Position numbers and translations under genes: made by a program. This document shows, in pieces, positions 7,046 to 13,778 of a stretch of DNA of 64,000 nucleotides. Source of the DNA: Bin87 sp965243255 (GTDB taxonomy: Bacteria; Chloroflexota; Dehalococcoidia; Lucifugimonadales; UBA3495); contig CBDEUH010000004.1 in assembly GCA_965243255.1 (NCBI GenBank), forward strand, positions 2,666,001 through 2,730,000, read 5' to 3'. The notes under the pieces are model-generated. The model was given only the letters and a program-made list of their open reading frames with translations, ran no database searches and had not been told where the DNA came from. The first letter of the stretch is position 1, and each line of letters starts with the position of its first letter.

Positions 7046-9925
7046 ATGAGCGTGTTCGACGATAAAATTCAGCAGCGACTTGCCGAGCTGGAGGCCGCGG
7101 GCGACTCGGGCGATGGCAACCTGCCGGCCGCCCAGCACCGGCTGGCTCACGCCTACCGGGCCGCCCGGCAGTTTGACGAAGCCCTGGCCTGGTTTGAGTC
7201 CGCCGCCGAGGGCAGCGCGGCGACGCGCGGCGACACGCACCCGGTTACGCTGAACTACCGGAGCAGCCTGGCCAACTGCCACTACGCCGCCGGGCACACC
7301 GACCGGGCCACCGAGATGTTTCGGGAGCTGTTGGCGGAGCGCCGGGCCGCGCTGGGCGAAAACCATCCGGACACGCTGCGCAGCCGGGGCAGTTTGGCCA
7401 ACGCGCTGCACGAGGCCGGCCGCTACGAGGAAGCCGAGGAACTGCACCGGCAGAACGTGGGCGACCGGGAGACTATCCTGGGCCAGGAACACCCGTCAAC
7501 GGAGGCCAGCCGGCGCAACCTGGCCCGGACGATGGCGGCGCGGGTCGGCGAACTCCGCTCCTTGCGCTTCAATCGCCCCCGCTTTGGGCCGCTGGAGTGG
7601 GCATTCTTGCTGATTGCGCTGGTGGCCGCCGTATTGCGCCTGTGGGAGCTGGACGGGCGGGTGATGCACTACGACGAGGCCATTCACCTGCATTACGCCT
7701 GGAAACTGACCCGAGGGGTAGAGTTTCTGCACTCGCCATGGATGCACGGGCCGTTGCAGGTGGAGATGGTGGCGGCGTTCATCAAGGTATTTGGCGACAC
7801 GGATTTCGTGGCCCGGCTGCCCTATGCGCTCTTTGGCGTTGCGCTGGTCATCCTGCCCTGGTTCCTGCGCCGGGAGCTGGGCGAGAAGGGGGCGATTTGC
7901 GCTGCGGTGATCCTTACTCTGTCGCCGTCGCTGCTGTATTTCAGCCGGTTTGGACGCAACGACATCCTGATGGTGGTCTGGGCGGTGCTGCTGTTGATTT
8001 TCCTGTGGAAGTACACGCAGTCCAGCCGCTCCCGGTATCTGTACGGGTCGGCGGCGGTTACCGCGCTGATGCTGGCGTCCAAGGAAACGGCCTACTTCGT
8101 CATCCTGTTCATGGGTCTGGCGGCGCTGGCGCTGGGCTGGCGTTACCTGTGGCAAGTGGTCAGGCGACGCGCGGCTTTGGCAGATGCACGAGGGGCGGCG
8201 GGTTTCTTCATAATGCTGGCGACGCTGACGCTGCCCCAGGCGGCGGCTGGCATTGCGGTGTTCCAGGGGCCGCTGGGTCTGACCATGGCCGCCGGCGATA
8301 CCGGCTCCACTGGCGACACGGGCGCGCCCGTGTGGGAGGCGCCCTTCGTAACGCTGCCCATCTGGGAAGCTCCGCTCTGGCTGCACCTGATCGCCGCGCT
8401 GACTCTGCTGGGCGTGGCGTTGATCGCAGCCCGTTTCCTGTGGAGGGTGCGGGACACGTTGGGCGGATGGCGTCGCGTCATGCTGGTGCTGGGGCCGGCG
8501 GCACTGCTGACCTGGCTGTGGCTGACCATGTTTGGCAGCGGCTTGACGCCGGCGGCGGAGCTGCTGCCGGCCGCCGCGCCAGTGGCGGAACTGGCCGGGG
8601 GCAAAATCGCCGTGAACTACCTGGTTCCGGCGCTGACGCTGCTGCTGCTTCTGGTGGTCGGGGCAGCCGTGGGCATCGCCTGGGGCGGCGGCGTCTGGCT
8701 GCTGTGCGCCGGGCTGTTTTACGCCATCTGGATCACGTTGTACACGACGTTCTTCACCAACTGGCCGGGCGTGTTCACCGGAGCCTGGCAGAGCCTGGGC
8801 TACTGGCTGGCGCAGCAGGAGGTGGCTCGGGGCAATCAGCCCTGGTATTACTACGGCGTGGGGTTGACGGTGTACGAACTGTTGGCGTTGGTTTTCGGCC
8901 TGGTGGCGGTGGTGTGGCTGCTCCGACGCCGGGAGGCCTTCGGCATCATCCTGGCGGCCTGGGCGCTGGCGACGCTGGCGCTGTACACGGTAGCGGCGGA
9001 AAAGATGCCGTGGCTGCTGGTGAACATCACCGTGCCGCTGGCGCTGGCGGCGGGTATGCTGCTGGGACGCCTGCTTGACGGCATCCGTTGGCCCGAGGCA
9101 GTCGGCCAACGCTGGCGCATGGGCCTGCTCCTCGCGCTGCCTCCGGTCTGGACGGTGCTGGCGGTCTGGGTAGCGTGGCTGGCCGCCCGGGGCGACGCGG
9201 CCAATCTGCCGGCCTGGTTGGCGGCGTTGCTGTTGCTGCCCATGGCGGTGGCCGTCGCCTGGCTGATACGGACGCAGGCCAACGGGGACAAGGCGGCAGC
9301 GCTGGGCATCGCCGGCCTGCTGCTGGTGTTTGGAACCGTGGGCGCGTTTCGGGCGGCCTACACCTACGACGACTCCAAGCCGGAGATACTGGCGTACGCC
9401 CAGGGGTCGGCCGACCTGGTGGACTCGTACCGGGAGTTGCAGGGCGTGGCGTTGGCCGGCCAGGAAGCTGCCGCCGTGAAGGTGGATTACGACATGTGGT
9501 ATCCCTTCCAGTGGTACGTGCGGAACGAGACCGAGCTGGGGGCATTGCAGTTTGACCGTTTCTGCGCCGCCAACGCCGACGGCGATTCGGACGAATGCCG
9601 GAAAGTGGGGCAAGACACCGCGCCCACGGCGTACCTGGCGGAAGCGGCCCATGCGGTGGAACCGGATGAAGCCGACGCCTACCGACGGGACGGGCCCAGA
9701 CGCAACATCCTGTGGTATCCCGAATCTTACCGCCGGCCTGGAGAGGCGCGCACCGAAACCCCGTTCTGGCAGCAGTTGTCGGCGGACGTGGACTTCTTCC
9801 GCGACGCCGCCGCTGACCCGGAGAAGTGGCGGCAGGCGATAGAGTACATCACGGCCCGTCGGCAGCAGAGCGACTGGTATGCCGCCGAGTACTATCAGTA
9901 CACCAGGGAGCCGGACGCCAACTAA
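7046..9925 (+). CDS. TPR domain fused to an Agl23-like GT-C membrane protein
   Basis: A 959-residue protein. Residues 26-165 are kinesin-light-chain-type tetratricopeptide repeats (ALGENHPDTLRSRGSLANAL and two similar units). From residue about 183 a polytopic membrane part begins, with an acidic VMHYDEAIHLHYAW motif at 207-220. This matches the dolichyl-mannosyltransferase-like GT-C family called flippase-activity-associated protein Agl23 (TIGR03663). I count about a dozen hydrophobic segments, then a hydrophilic C-terminal domain from about residue 770. GT-C proteins move sugars from lipid-linked donors outside the membrane. The TPR fusion is unusual to my knowledge. The next gene is a flippase-like protein, so a role in lipid-linked glycan handling is plausible. 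The sugar and acceptor are unknown. Confidence 0.8.
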   Translation: MSVFDDKIQQRLAELEAAGDSGDGNLPAAQHRLAHAYRAARQFDEALAWFESAAEGSAATRGDTHPVTLNYRSSLANCHYAAGHTDRATEMFRELLAERRAALGENHPDTLRSRGSLANALHEAGRYEEAEELHRQNVGDRETILGQEHPSTEASRRNLARTMAARVGELRSLRFNRPRFGPLEWAFLLIALVAAVLRLWELDGRVMHYDEAIHLHYAWKLTRGVEFLHSPWMHGPLQVEMVAAFIKVFGDTDFVARLPYALFGVALVILPWFLRRELGEKGAICAAVILTLSPSLLYFSRFGRNDILMVVWAVLLLIFLWKYTQSSRSRYLYGSAAVTALMLASKETAYFVILFMGLAALALGWRYLWQVVRRRAALADARGAAGFFIMLATLTLPQAAAGIAVFQGPLGLTMAAGDTGSTGDTGAPVWEAPFVTLPIWEAPLWLHLIAALTLLGVALIAARFLWRVRDTLGGWRRVMLVLGPAALLTWLWLTMFGSGLTPAAELLPAAAPVAELAGGKIAVNYLVPALTLLLLLVVGAAVGIAWGGGVWLLCAGLFYAIWITLYTTFFTNWPGVFTGAWQSLGYWLAQQEVARGNQPWYYYGVGLTVYELLALVFGLVAVVWLLRRREAFGIILAAWALATLALYTVAAEKMPWLLVNITVPLALAAGMLLGRLLDGIRWPEAVGQRWRMGLLLALPPVWTVLAVWVAWLAARGDAANLPAWLAALLLLPMAVAVAWLIRTQANGDKAAALGIAGLLLVFGTVGAFRAAYTYDDSKPEILAYAQGSADLVDSYRELQGVALAGQEAAAVKVDYDMWYPFQWYVRNETELGALQFDRFCAANADGDSDECRKVGQDTAPTAYLAEAAHAVEPDEADAYRRDGPRRNILWYPESYRRPGEARTETPFWQQLSADVDFFRDAAADPEKWRQAIEYITARRQQSDWYAAEYYQYTREPDAN

Positions 9926-9943
9926 CCCCTACGGGCCGGGTGG

Positions 9944-9949
9944 TACAAT
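9944..9949 (+). promoter_or_regulatory. Promoter-like TACAAT close to the flippase start
   Basis: TACAAT ends 10 bp before the ATG at 9960, with no SD-like site between. If used, the message would be nearly leaderless. It may equally be chance inside an operon gap of 34 bp. Confidence 0.25.
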
Positions 9950-9959
9950 ACTTGCAAGC

Positions 9960-11066
9960 ATGAGCTACTTTCTTCTCAACTGGCGGTTCTGGGCCGGCGT
10001 ACTGGTCAGCGTAATCACGCTGGCCTTATTGGTGTTGTTTGTGGACCGGCGCGAGTTGTGGGAGGCGTTGCGTACCGCCAACTATCTGTACCTGATTCCG
10101 GCGGTTGCGCTGTATTTCGTGGGCCAATGGTTTCGCGCGCTGCGGTGGCAATACCTGCTCTCACCCATCGCCCGCATATCCATTGGACGGCTCTATCCGG
10201 TCATCGTCATCGGCTACCTGGCCAACAACGTGTTGCCGGCCCGGTTGGGCGAGCTGGTGCGCGCGGTCTATCTGGCGCAGCGGGAGGACGAGGTCAGCGT
10301 GCCGGCGTCCATCGCCACCCTCAGCGTGGAGCGGCTGTACGACGGTCTGACGCTGCTGACGCTGGGCGCCGTAGCGGCGCCCATACTGCTGGCCGCGGGT
10401 TTGTTCAGCGACGCCAGCCTGGTCTATCAGTCCACCGCAATCGCGCTGATGGTCGGGGTGGTCATCAGTTTTGCGGTGGCGTTGGGGGTGCTCACGGCGC
10501 TGGCGTGCAGCCGGCGCACGGTGGACTGGTTCGTGCGCTTGACGGGAATACTTCCGGCGCGATTTCGTCCGCTGGCCGGGGAATTGATCAACGGGTTTGT
10601 GGAAGGACTGGCGGCCCTGAACTCTCCCCGCAAGCACGTCGCGCTGTTCGTAGCCTCGCTACCCATCTGGGTGGCCGAGGCCGGCGTCTATTTGATTGTG
10701 GCGTACTCGTTCAACCTGGACGGCTACTTCGCTTCCTTCTGGCTGCTGGCCGTGGCGGTTACGCTGGTTACGGTAACGTCGAATCTCATAACCGCGATTC
10801 CGGCGTCCATCGGCGGCATTGGCGCTTTTGAAGTGGTGGCCCAGCAAACGCTGTTTGTCCTGGGAGTAGAGGCGGCCACGGCGGCGTCCTACTCGGTGGC
10901 GGTGCATCTGCTGGCCCTGTGGCTGCCGGTGAACCTGGCCGGCCTGGCGCTGCTGCTGTGGCACAACGTGTCGCTGCGCGGTCTGGCTACGCTGCCGCAG
11001 ACGGAAAACGCGTCGAGCCGAAGCGAGGAAACCGTCGGAGTCGTGCGGGCGGCACAGGACGATTAG
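9960..11066 (+). CDS. Lysylphosphatidylglycerol synthase TM-domain (flippase-like) protein
   Basis: A 368-residue integral membrane protein of the UPF0104/LPG_synthase_TM family, the flippase-like part also found in archaeal AglD and bacterial MprF. The family signatures are FRALRWQYLLSP (about residues 59-70), YLANNVLPARLGELVRAVYL and the SVERLYDGL helix start. It has about eight to ten membrane helices and lacks the cytosolic aminoacyl transferase domain of MprF. It likely moves a lipid or lipid-linked sugar across the membrane, which fits the Agl23-like neighbour 34 bp upstream and the FAD protein 3 bp downstream. I chose ATG 9960; an in-frame upstream start would overlap the preceding gene heavily. 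Confidence 0.8.
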   Translation: MSYFLLNWRFWAGVLVSVITLALLVLFVDRRELWEALRTANYLYLIPAVALYFVGQWFRALRWQYLLSPIARISIGRLYPVIVIGYLANNVLPARLGELVRAVYLAQREDEVSVPASIATLSVERLYDGLTLLTLGAVAAPILLAAGLFSDASLVYQSTAIALMVGVVISFAVALGVLTALACSRRTVDWFVRLTGILPARFRPLAGELINGFVEGLAALNSPRKHVALFVASLPIWVAEAGVYLIVAYSFNLDGYFASFWLLAVAVTLVTVTSNLITAIPASIGGIGAFEVVAQQTLFVLGVEAATAASYSVAVHLLALWLPVNLAGLALLLWHNVSLRGLATLPQTENASSRSEETVGVVRAAQDD

Positions 11067-11069
11067 CCG

Positions 11070-12401
11070 ATGCGAGTGGGAATTATCGGCGGCGGCGCGG
11101 CCGGCCTGGCGGCGGCGCTGGAGCTGACCAACCGGGGGCACTTCGCCGAGGTCTTCGAGGCGGCGCCCTTCCTGGGCGGGCAGGCGTCCACATTTGAGGT
11201 GGGCGGCGGGCAGCTGGAGCGAGGCTATCACCACCTCTTCGTCAGCGACACCGACATGGTGGAACTGGTGGAGGAGCTGGGCCTGGGCGACTCCATGGCG
11301 TGGCTGGAGTCCAAGGTCGGCCTGTTCCACGGCGGCCGCATCTGGGACTTTGCCACACCGCTGGACCTGTTGCGCTTCTCGCCCCTGCCCTTCACTCAAC
11401 GCATCCGTTTGGGCCTCTGGACGTTTCTGCTGCAGAAAACCCGCAACTGGCGCAAGTTCGAGGGCGTAACCGCCGCCGAATGGACCCGCCGGCACATGGG
11501 TGAAGCCGCCTACCGGGTCATTTGGGAACCCATGCTGCGGGGCAAGTTCGGCGACCACTACGACAAGGTCAGCATGACCTGGCTGTGGGGGAAGATTTAC
11601 CTGCGCGTGGCGTCACGCAAGCGGATGCAGAAGGAGCGGCTGGGCTACCCCATGTGCAGTTTCGGGACCGTGTTCGACGTCTGTGGCGAGCGCGTCGTTG
11701 AGCAAGGTGGCAAGGTGCACGTCGGCGTCGGCGTTCGGCGCATCAACGTGCGGGATTGCAGAGCGGTGGGCTTCACCGCCGCGCCGCATGGGGGCGAAGA
11801 ACGGGATTACGAATACGACGCCGTTATCGCCACCACGCCGTCTTACGTCTTCACCCGTCTGGTACCCGACCTGGCCGACGACTACCGCGCCATCCTAGAA
11901 TCGGCGGAGTACCTGTCGGCGGTGCTGATGATTCTGGTGCTGGACCGGCCGCTGACGTCCAAGTACTGGCTCAACGTAGCCGACCGCTCGCTGCCTTTCG
12001 TGGGCGTGATCGAGCACACCAACATGATTGACCGGGATCTGTACGGCGGGCATCACATCGTTTATCTCACCAACTACCCCGACCGCTGCAGCGAGCTGTA
12101 CCGCAAGGAGCCGGCCGACCTGCTGGAAGAATTCCTGCCGCACCTGCGACAGCTGAATCCCGACTTTTCTCGGGACTGGATTGTGGAGTACCACCACCAC
12201 CGCGTGGACGGCGCGCAGCCCATCATCGGCGTGAACTACAGCGAGCGGATCCCCGACCATCGCACGCCGGTGCAGTGGCTGTACTTGGCCAACACCACGC
12301 AGATCTATCCCGAAGACCGGGGCACCAACTACTCGGTGCGCATGGGCCGCCAGGTGGCCCGCTTGGTTATGGAGGATGGAGGCGCGGGGGCATCGTCTTG
12401 A
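11070..12401 (+). CDS. FAD-dependent amine-oxidase/mutase-like oxidoreductase
   Basis: A 443-residue flavoprotein with an N-terminal GIIGGGAAGLAAALEL motif (3-18), the acidic EVFEA strand end, and FLGGQAST in the second FAD-contact position. The C-terminus holds TQIYPEDRGTNYSVRMG, the FAD-pyrophosphate motif of amine oxidase, protoporphyrinogen oxidase and UDP-galactopyranose mutase relatives. The substrate is not identifiable. Because it follows the flippase-like gene by 3 bp, a role in making or modifying a lipid or sugar carried by that operon is the simplest guess. The next feature is a toxin-antitoxin pair with its own promoter. Confidence 0.8.
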   Translation: MRVGIIGGGAAGLAAALELTNRGHFAEVFEAAPFLGGQASTFEVGGGQLERGYHHLFVSDTDMVELVEELGLGDSMAWLESKVGLFHGGRIWDFATPLDLLRFSPLPFTQRIRLGLWTFLLQKTRNWRKFEGVTAAEWTRRHMGEAAYRVIWEPMLRGKFGDHYDKVSMTWLWGKIYLRVASRKRMQKERLGYPMCSFGTVFDVCGERVVEQGGKVHVGVGVRRINVRDCRAVGFTAAPHGGEERDYEYDAVIATTPSYVFTRLVPDLADDYRAILESAEYLSAVLMILVLDRPLTSKYWLNVADRSLPFVGVIEHTNMIDRDLYGGHHIVYLTNYPDRCSELYRKEPADLLEEFLPHLRQLNPDFSRDWIVEYHHHRVDGAQPIIGVNYSERIPDHRTPVQWLYLANTTQIYPEDRGTNYSVRMGRQVARLVMEDGGAGASS

Positions 12402-12403
12402 GT

Positions 12404-12427
12404 CATCATTTGATCTATAATATGATG
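12404..12427 (+). promoter_or_regulatory. vapBC promoter with a possible operator
   Basis: TATAAT lies at 12416-12421 and is centred between inverted arms CATCAT (12404-12409) and ATGATG (12422-12427). This layout suits autorepression by the VapB or VapBC complex. The only -35-like hexamer, TTGAGT at 12398-12403, is too close (12 bp), so the -35 is uncertain. Confidence 0.45.
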
Positions 12428-12470
12428 CGTACACCTTCCACACGAATAGAGCATCAAGGCTGGAGGCGGC

Positions 12471-12668
12471 ATGAGAACTACAGTGAACCTGGACGACGAG
12501 TTGCTGAAAGACGCGAAGTGGCTCACGGGCATTGATGGCACTACGAGAGTGGTCAACGCGGCCCTCAAAGCGTTAGTTGAACGGGAGGCTGCCAGGCGAT
12601 TGGCCCGCATGGGCGGCACGATGCCCGACCTTCAACCGATCCCACGGCGGCGCAGCGAACCGGCATGA
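12471..12668 (+). CDS. vapB: VapB-type antitoxin
   Basis: A 65-residue antitoxin with a ribbon-helix-helix N-terminus: MRTTVNLDDELLKDA followed by TRVVNAALKALVEREAARRL, the DUF2191/Arc-MetJ pattern typical of VapB. The C-terminal tail (MGGTMPDLQPIPRRR) would wrap the toxin groove. The ATG follows GGAGGCGGC. It overlaps vapC by 4 bp (ATGA), the classical arrangement that couples translation. It should bind its own promoter, where an inverted repeat is seen. Confidence 0.88.
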   Translation: MRTTVNLDDELLKDAKWLTGIDGTTRVVNAALKALVEREAARRLARMGGTMPDLQPIPRRRSEPA

Positions 12669-13036
12669 TTCGGGTGGACACTTCGGTGTGGATTGATCAC
12701 TGGCGTTCGCCGCAACCTCACTTGGCTGAGCTCCTTCGCAACGAAGAAGCATTTACTCACCCCATGGTGGTCGGGGAATTGGCGTGCGGATATATCGGGC
12801 GGCGCGAAGAAACCATGCGTATCTTGAACCGGATGCCACAGGCTCCGGTAGCGACCTATTCGGATGTCCTCTACTTCATCGAGCGGCATCGACTCATGGG
12901 ACGAGGCATCGGCTATATCGACGTTCACCTTTTGGTGTCTGCCTCACTGGACTTTTCAACACAGCTATGGACTGTTGACCGCCGGCTACACAGTGCTGCC
13001 GCAGAGTTGGGGCTGGCCTATGACCCGCGGAGCTAA
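12665..13036 (+). CDS. vapC: VapC-type PIN-domain ribonuclease toxin
   Basis: A 123-residue PIN-domain protein. The acidic metal-binding residues are in place: D5 (IRVDTSVWIDHW), E38 (PMVVGELACG), D86 (GIGYIDVHLL) and D105 (LWTVDRRL). VapC toxins cleave specific RNAs, often tRNA or rRNA, and are held inactive by VapB. Overlap with vapB by 4 bp and the complete active site suggest a working module. GC is a little lower than in neighbours, which fits mobile toxin-antitoxin genes. Confidence 0.9.
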   Translation: MIRVDTSVWIDHWRSPQPHLAELLRNEEAFTHPMVVGELACGYIGRREETMRILNRMPQAPVATYSDVLYFIERHRLMGRGIGYIDVHLLVSASLDFSTQLWTVDRRLHSAAAELGLAYDPRS

Positions 13037-13093
13037 CGTGATTTTGGCGCAAAGGCGCGTCTGACGCGGCAGGCAATTTAGTCCAATTTTTAG

Positions 13094-13122
13094 TATAATA
13101 TAAACCAGATTTTCGTTCTGGT
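13094..13122 (+). promoter_or_regulatory. Candidate promoter and short leader hairpin before the amidotransferase-like gene
   Basis: TATAAT at 13094-13099 lies in an AT-rich patch after vapC, with no clear -35. ACCAGA (13104-13109) and TCTGGT (13117-13122) form a small 6-bp hairpin that would sit at the very 5' end of the transcript. It may drive the following gene and gyrA. Confidence 0.45.
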
Positions 13123-13132
13123 AGATTGCCTT

Positions 13133-13759
13133 TTGCCCACCATCGCCATTCCGGCCGGCCAGCGCAACGGCCAGCATCCCACCCCGGGCATCCGCGCGGT
13201 TGAAGCCGCCGGCGGACGGGTTCGCGTTCTTGCGCCCGGCGACGGCGCCGATGTCCTGGCTGGAATCGGCGGAATGTTCATCCCGGACGGCGCCGATCCC
13301 CGGGCAGCGTCGGCCCTTGCGGAAGCCCTGGACGCCGATATGCCCATCCTCGCCACCGGCAACGGGATGTACCTCCTCAACGCTCACTTCGGCGGCGAAC
13401 TTCCCTCTCCCGTTGCCCGACACTATCCCGACGACGAAACGGAACCGTTGCGCCATCAAATCTACCTGTCGCCCGGCTCCAAGGTGGCCGCCATCATCGG
13501 CAGCGCCGGTATGTTCCGGGTGAATTCGCCTCCTGCGAGCCACAAGCTCGCCCTGCGCGAGCCACAGCGGGCGGAAAGCCTGATGACCATCGCCTACCAG
13601 CTGGACGACGGAACCATTGAAGGGCTGGAAAGCAAGGAGCACAGCTGGGTTATCGCCGTGCAGTTCCTGCCGGAACGGGGCGAGGAAGTCCCGGCCGCCT
13701 TCAACAGCCTGTTTCTGGGATTGGTGGAACGCGCCCAACTGTTCATAGAGAGCCAATAA
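13133..13759 (+). CDS. Degenerate class I amidotransferase-like (PuuD/peptidase C26-like) protein
   Basis: A 208-residue protein from a TTG start that aligns with gamma-glutamyl-GABA hydrolase-type class I amidotransferases: MFIPDGADP matches the GGxDxxP region, ILATGNGMYLLNAHFGG matches the nucleophile elbow, and WVIAVQFLPE matches the GVQWHPE strand. The catalytic cysteine position (GICRG) is G76 and the catalytic histidine position is L179; only the glutamate (E181) remains. So it should not hydrolyse amides and may be a binding or regulatory protein. Its N-terminus is short for the family. It lies 19 bp before gyrA and probably shares its transcript. The alignment is by hand. Confidence 0.65.
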   Translation: MPTIAIPAGQRNGQHPTPGIRAVEAAGGRVRVLAPGDGADVLAGIGGMFIPDGADPRAASALAEALDADMPILATGNGMYLLNAHFGGELPSPVARHYPDDETEPLRHQIYLSPGSKVAAIIGSAGMFRVNSPPASHKLALREPQRAESLMTIAYQLDDGTIEGLESKEHSWVIAVQFLPERGEEVPAAFNSLFLGLVERAQLFIESQ

Positions 13760-13778
13760 GTACCCAAGGAGACCCACG

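Noticed and set aside
7496..9652. Long open frame on the minus strand opposite the GT-C gene
   Set aside because: It is opposite a membrane protein with clear family motifs, and its translation is Arg/Gln/Pro-rich low-complexity sequence typical of antisense frames in GC-rich DNA.
13104..13122. Hairpin before the amidotransferase-like gene as a vapC terminator
   Set aside because: It lies downstream of the TATAAT and has no T run after it, so a role in the leader is more likely than termination.
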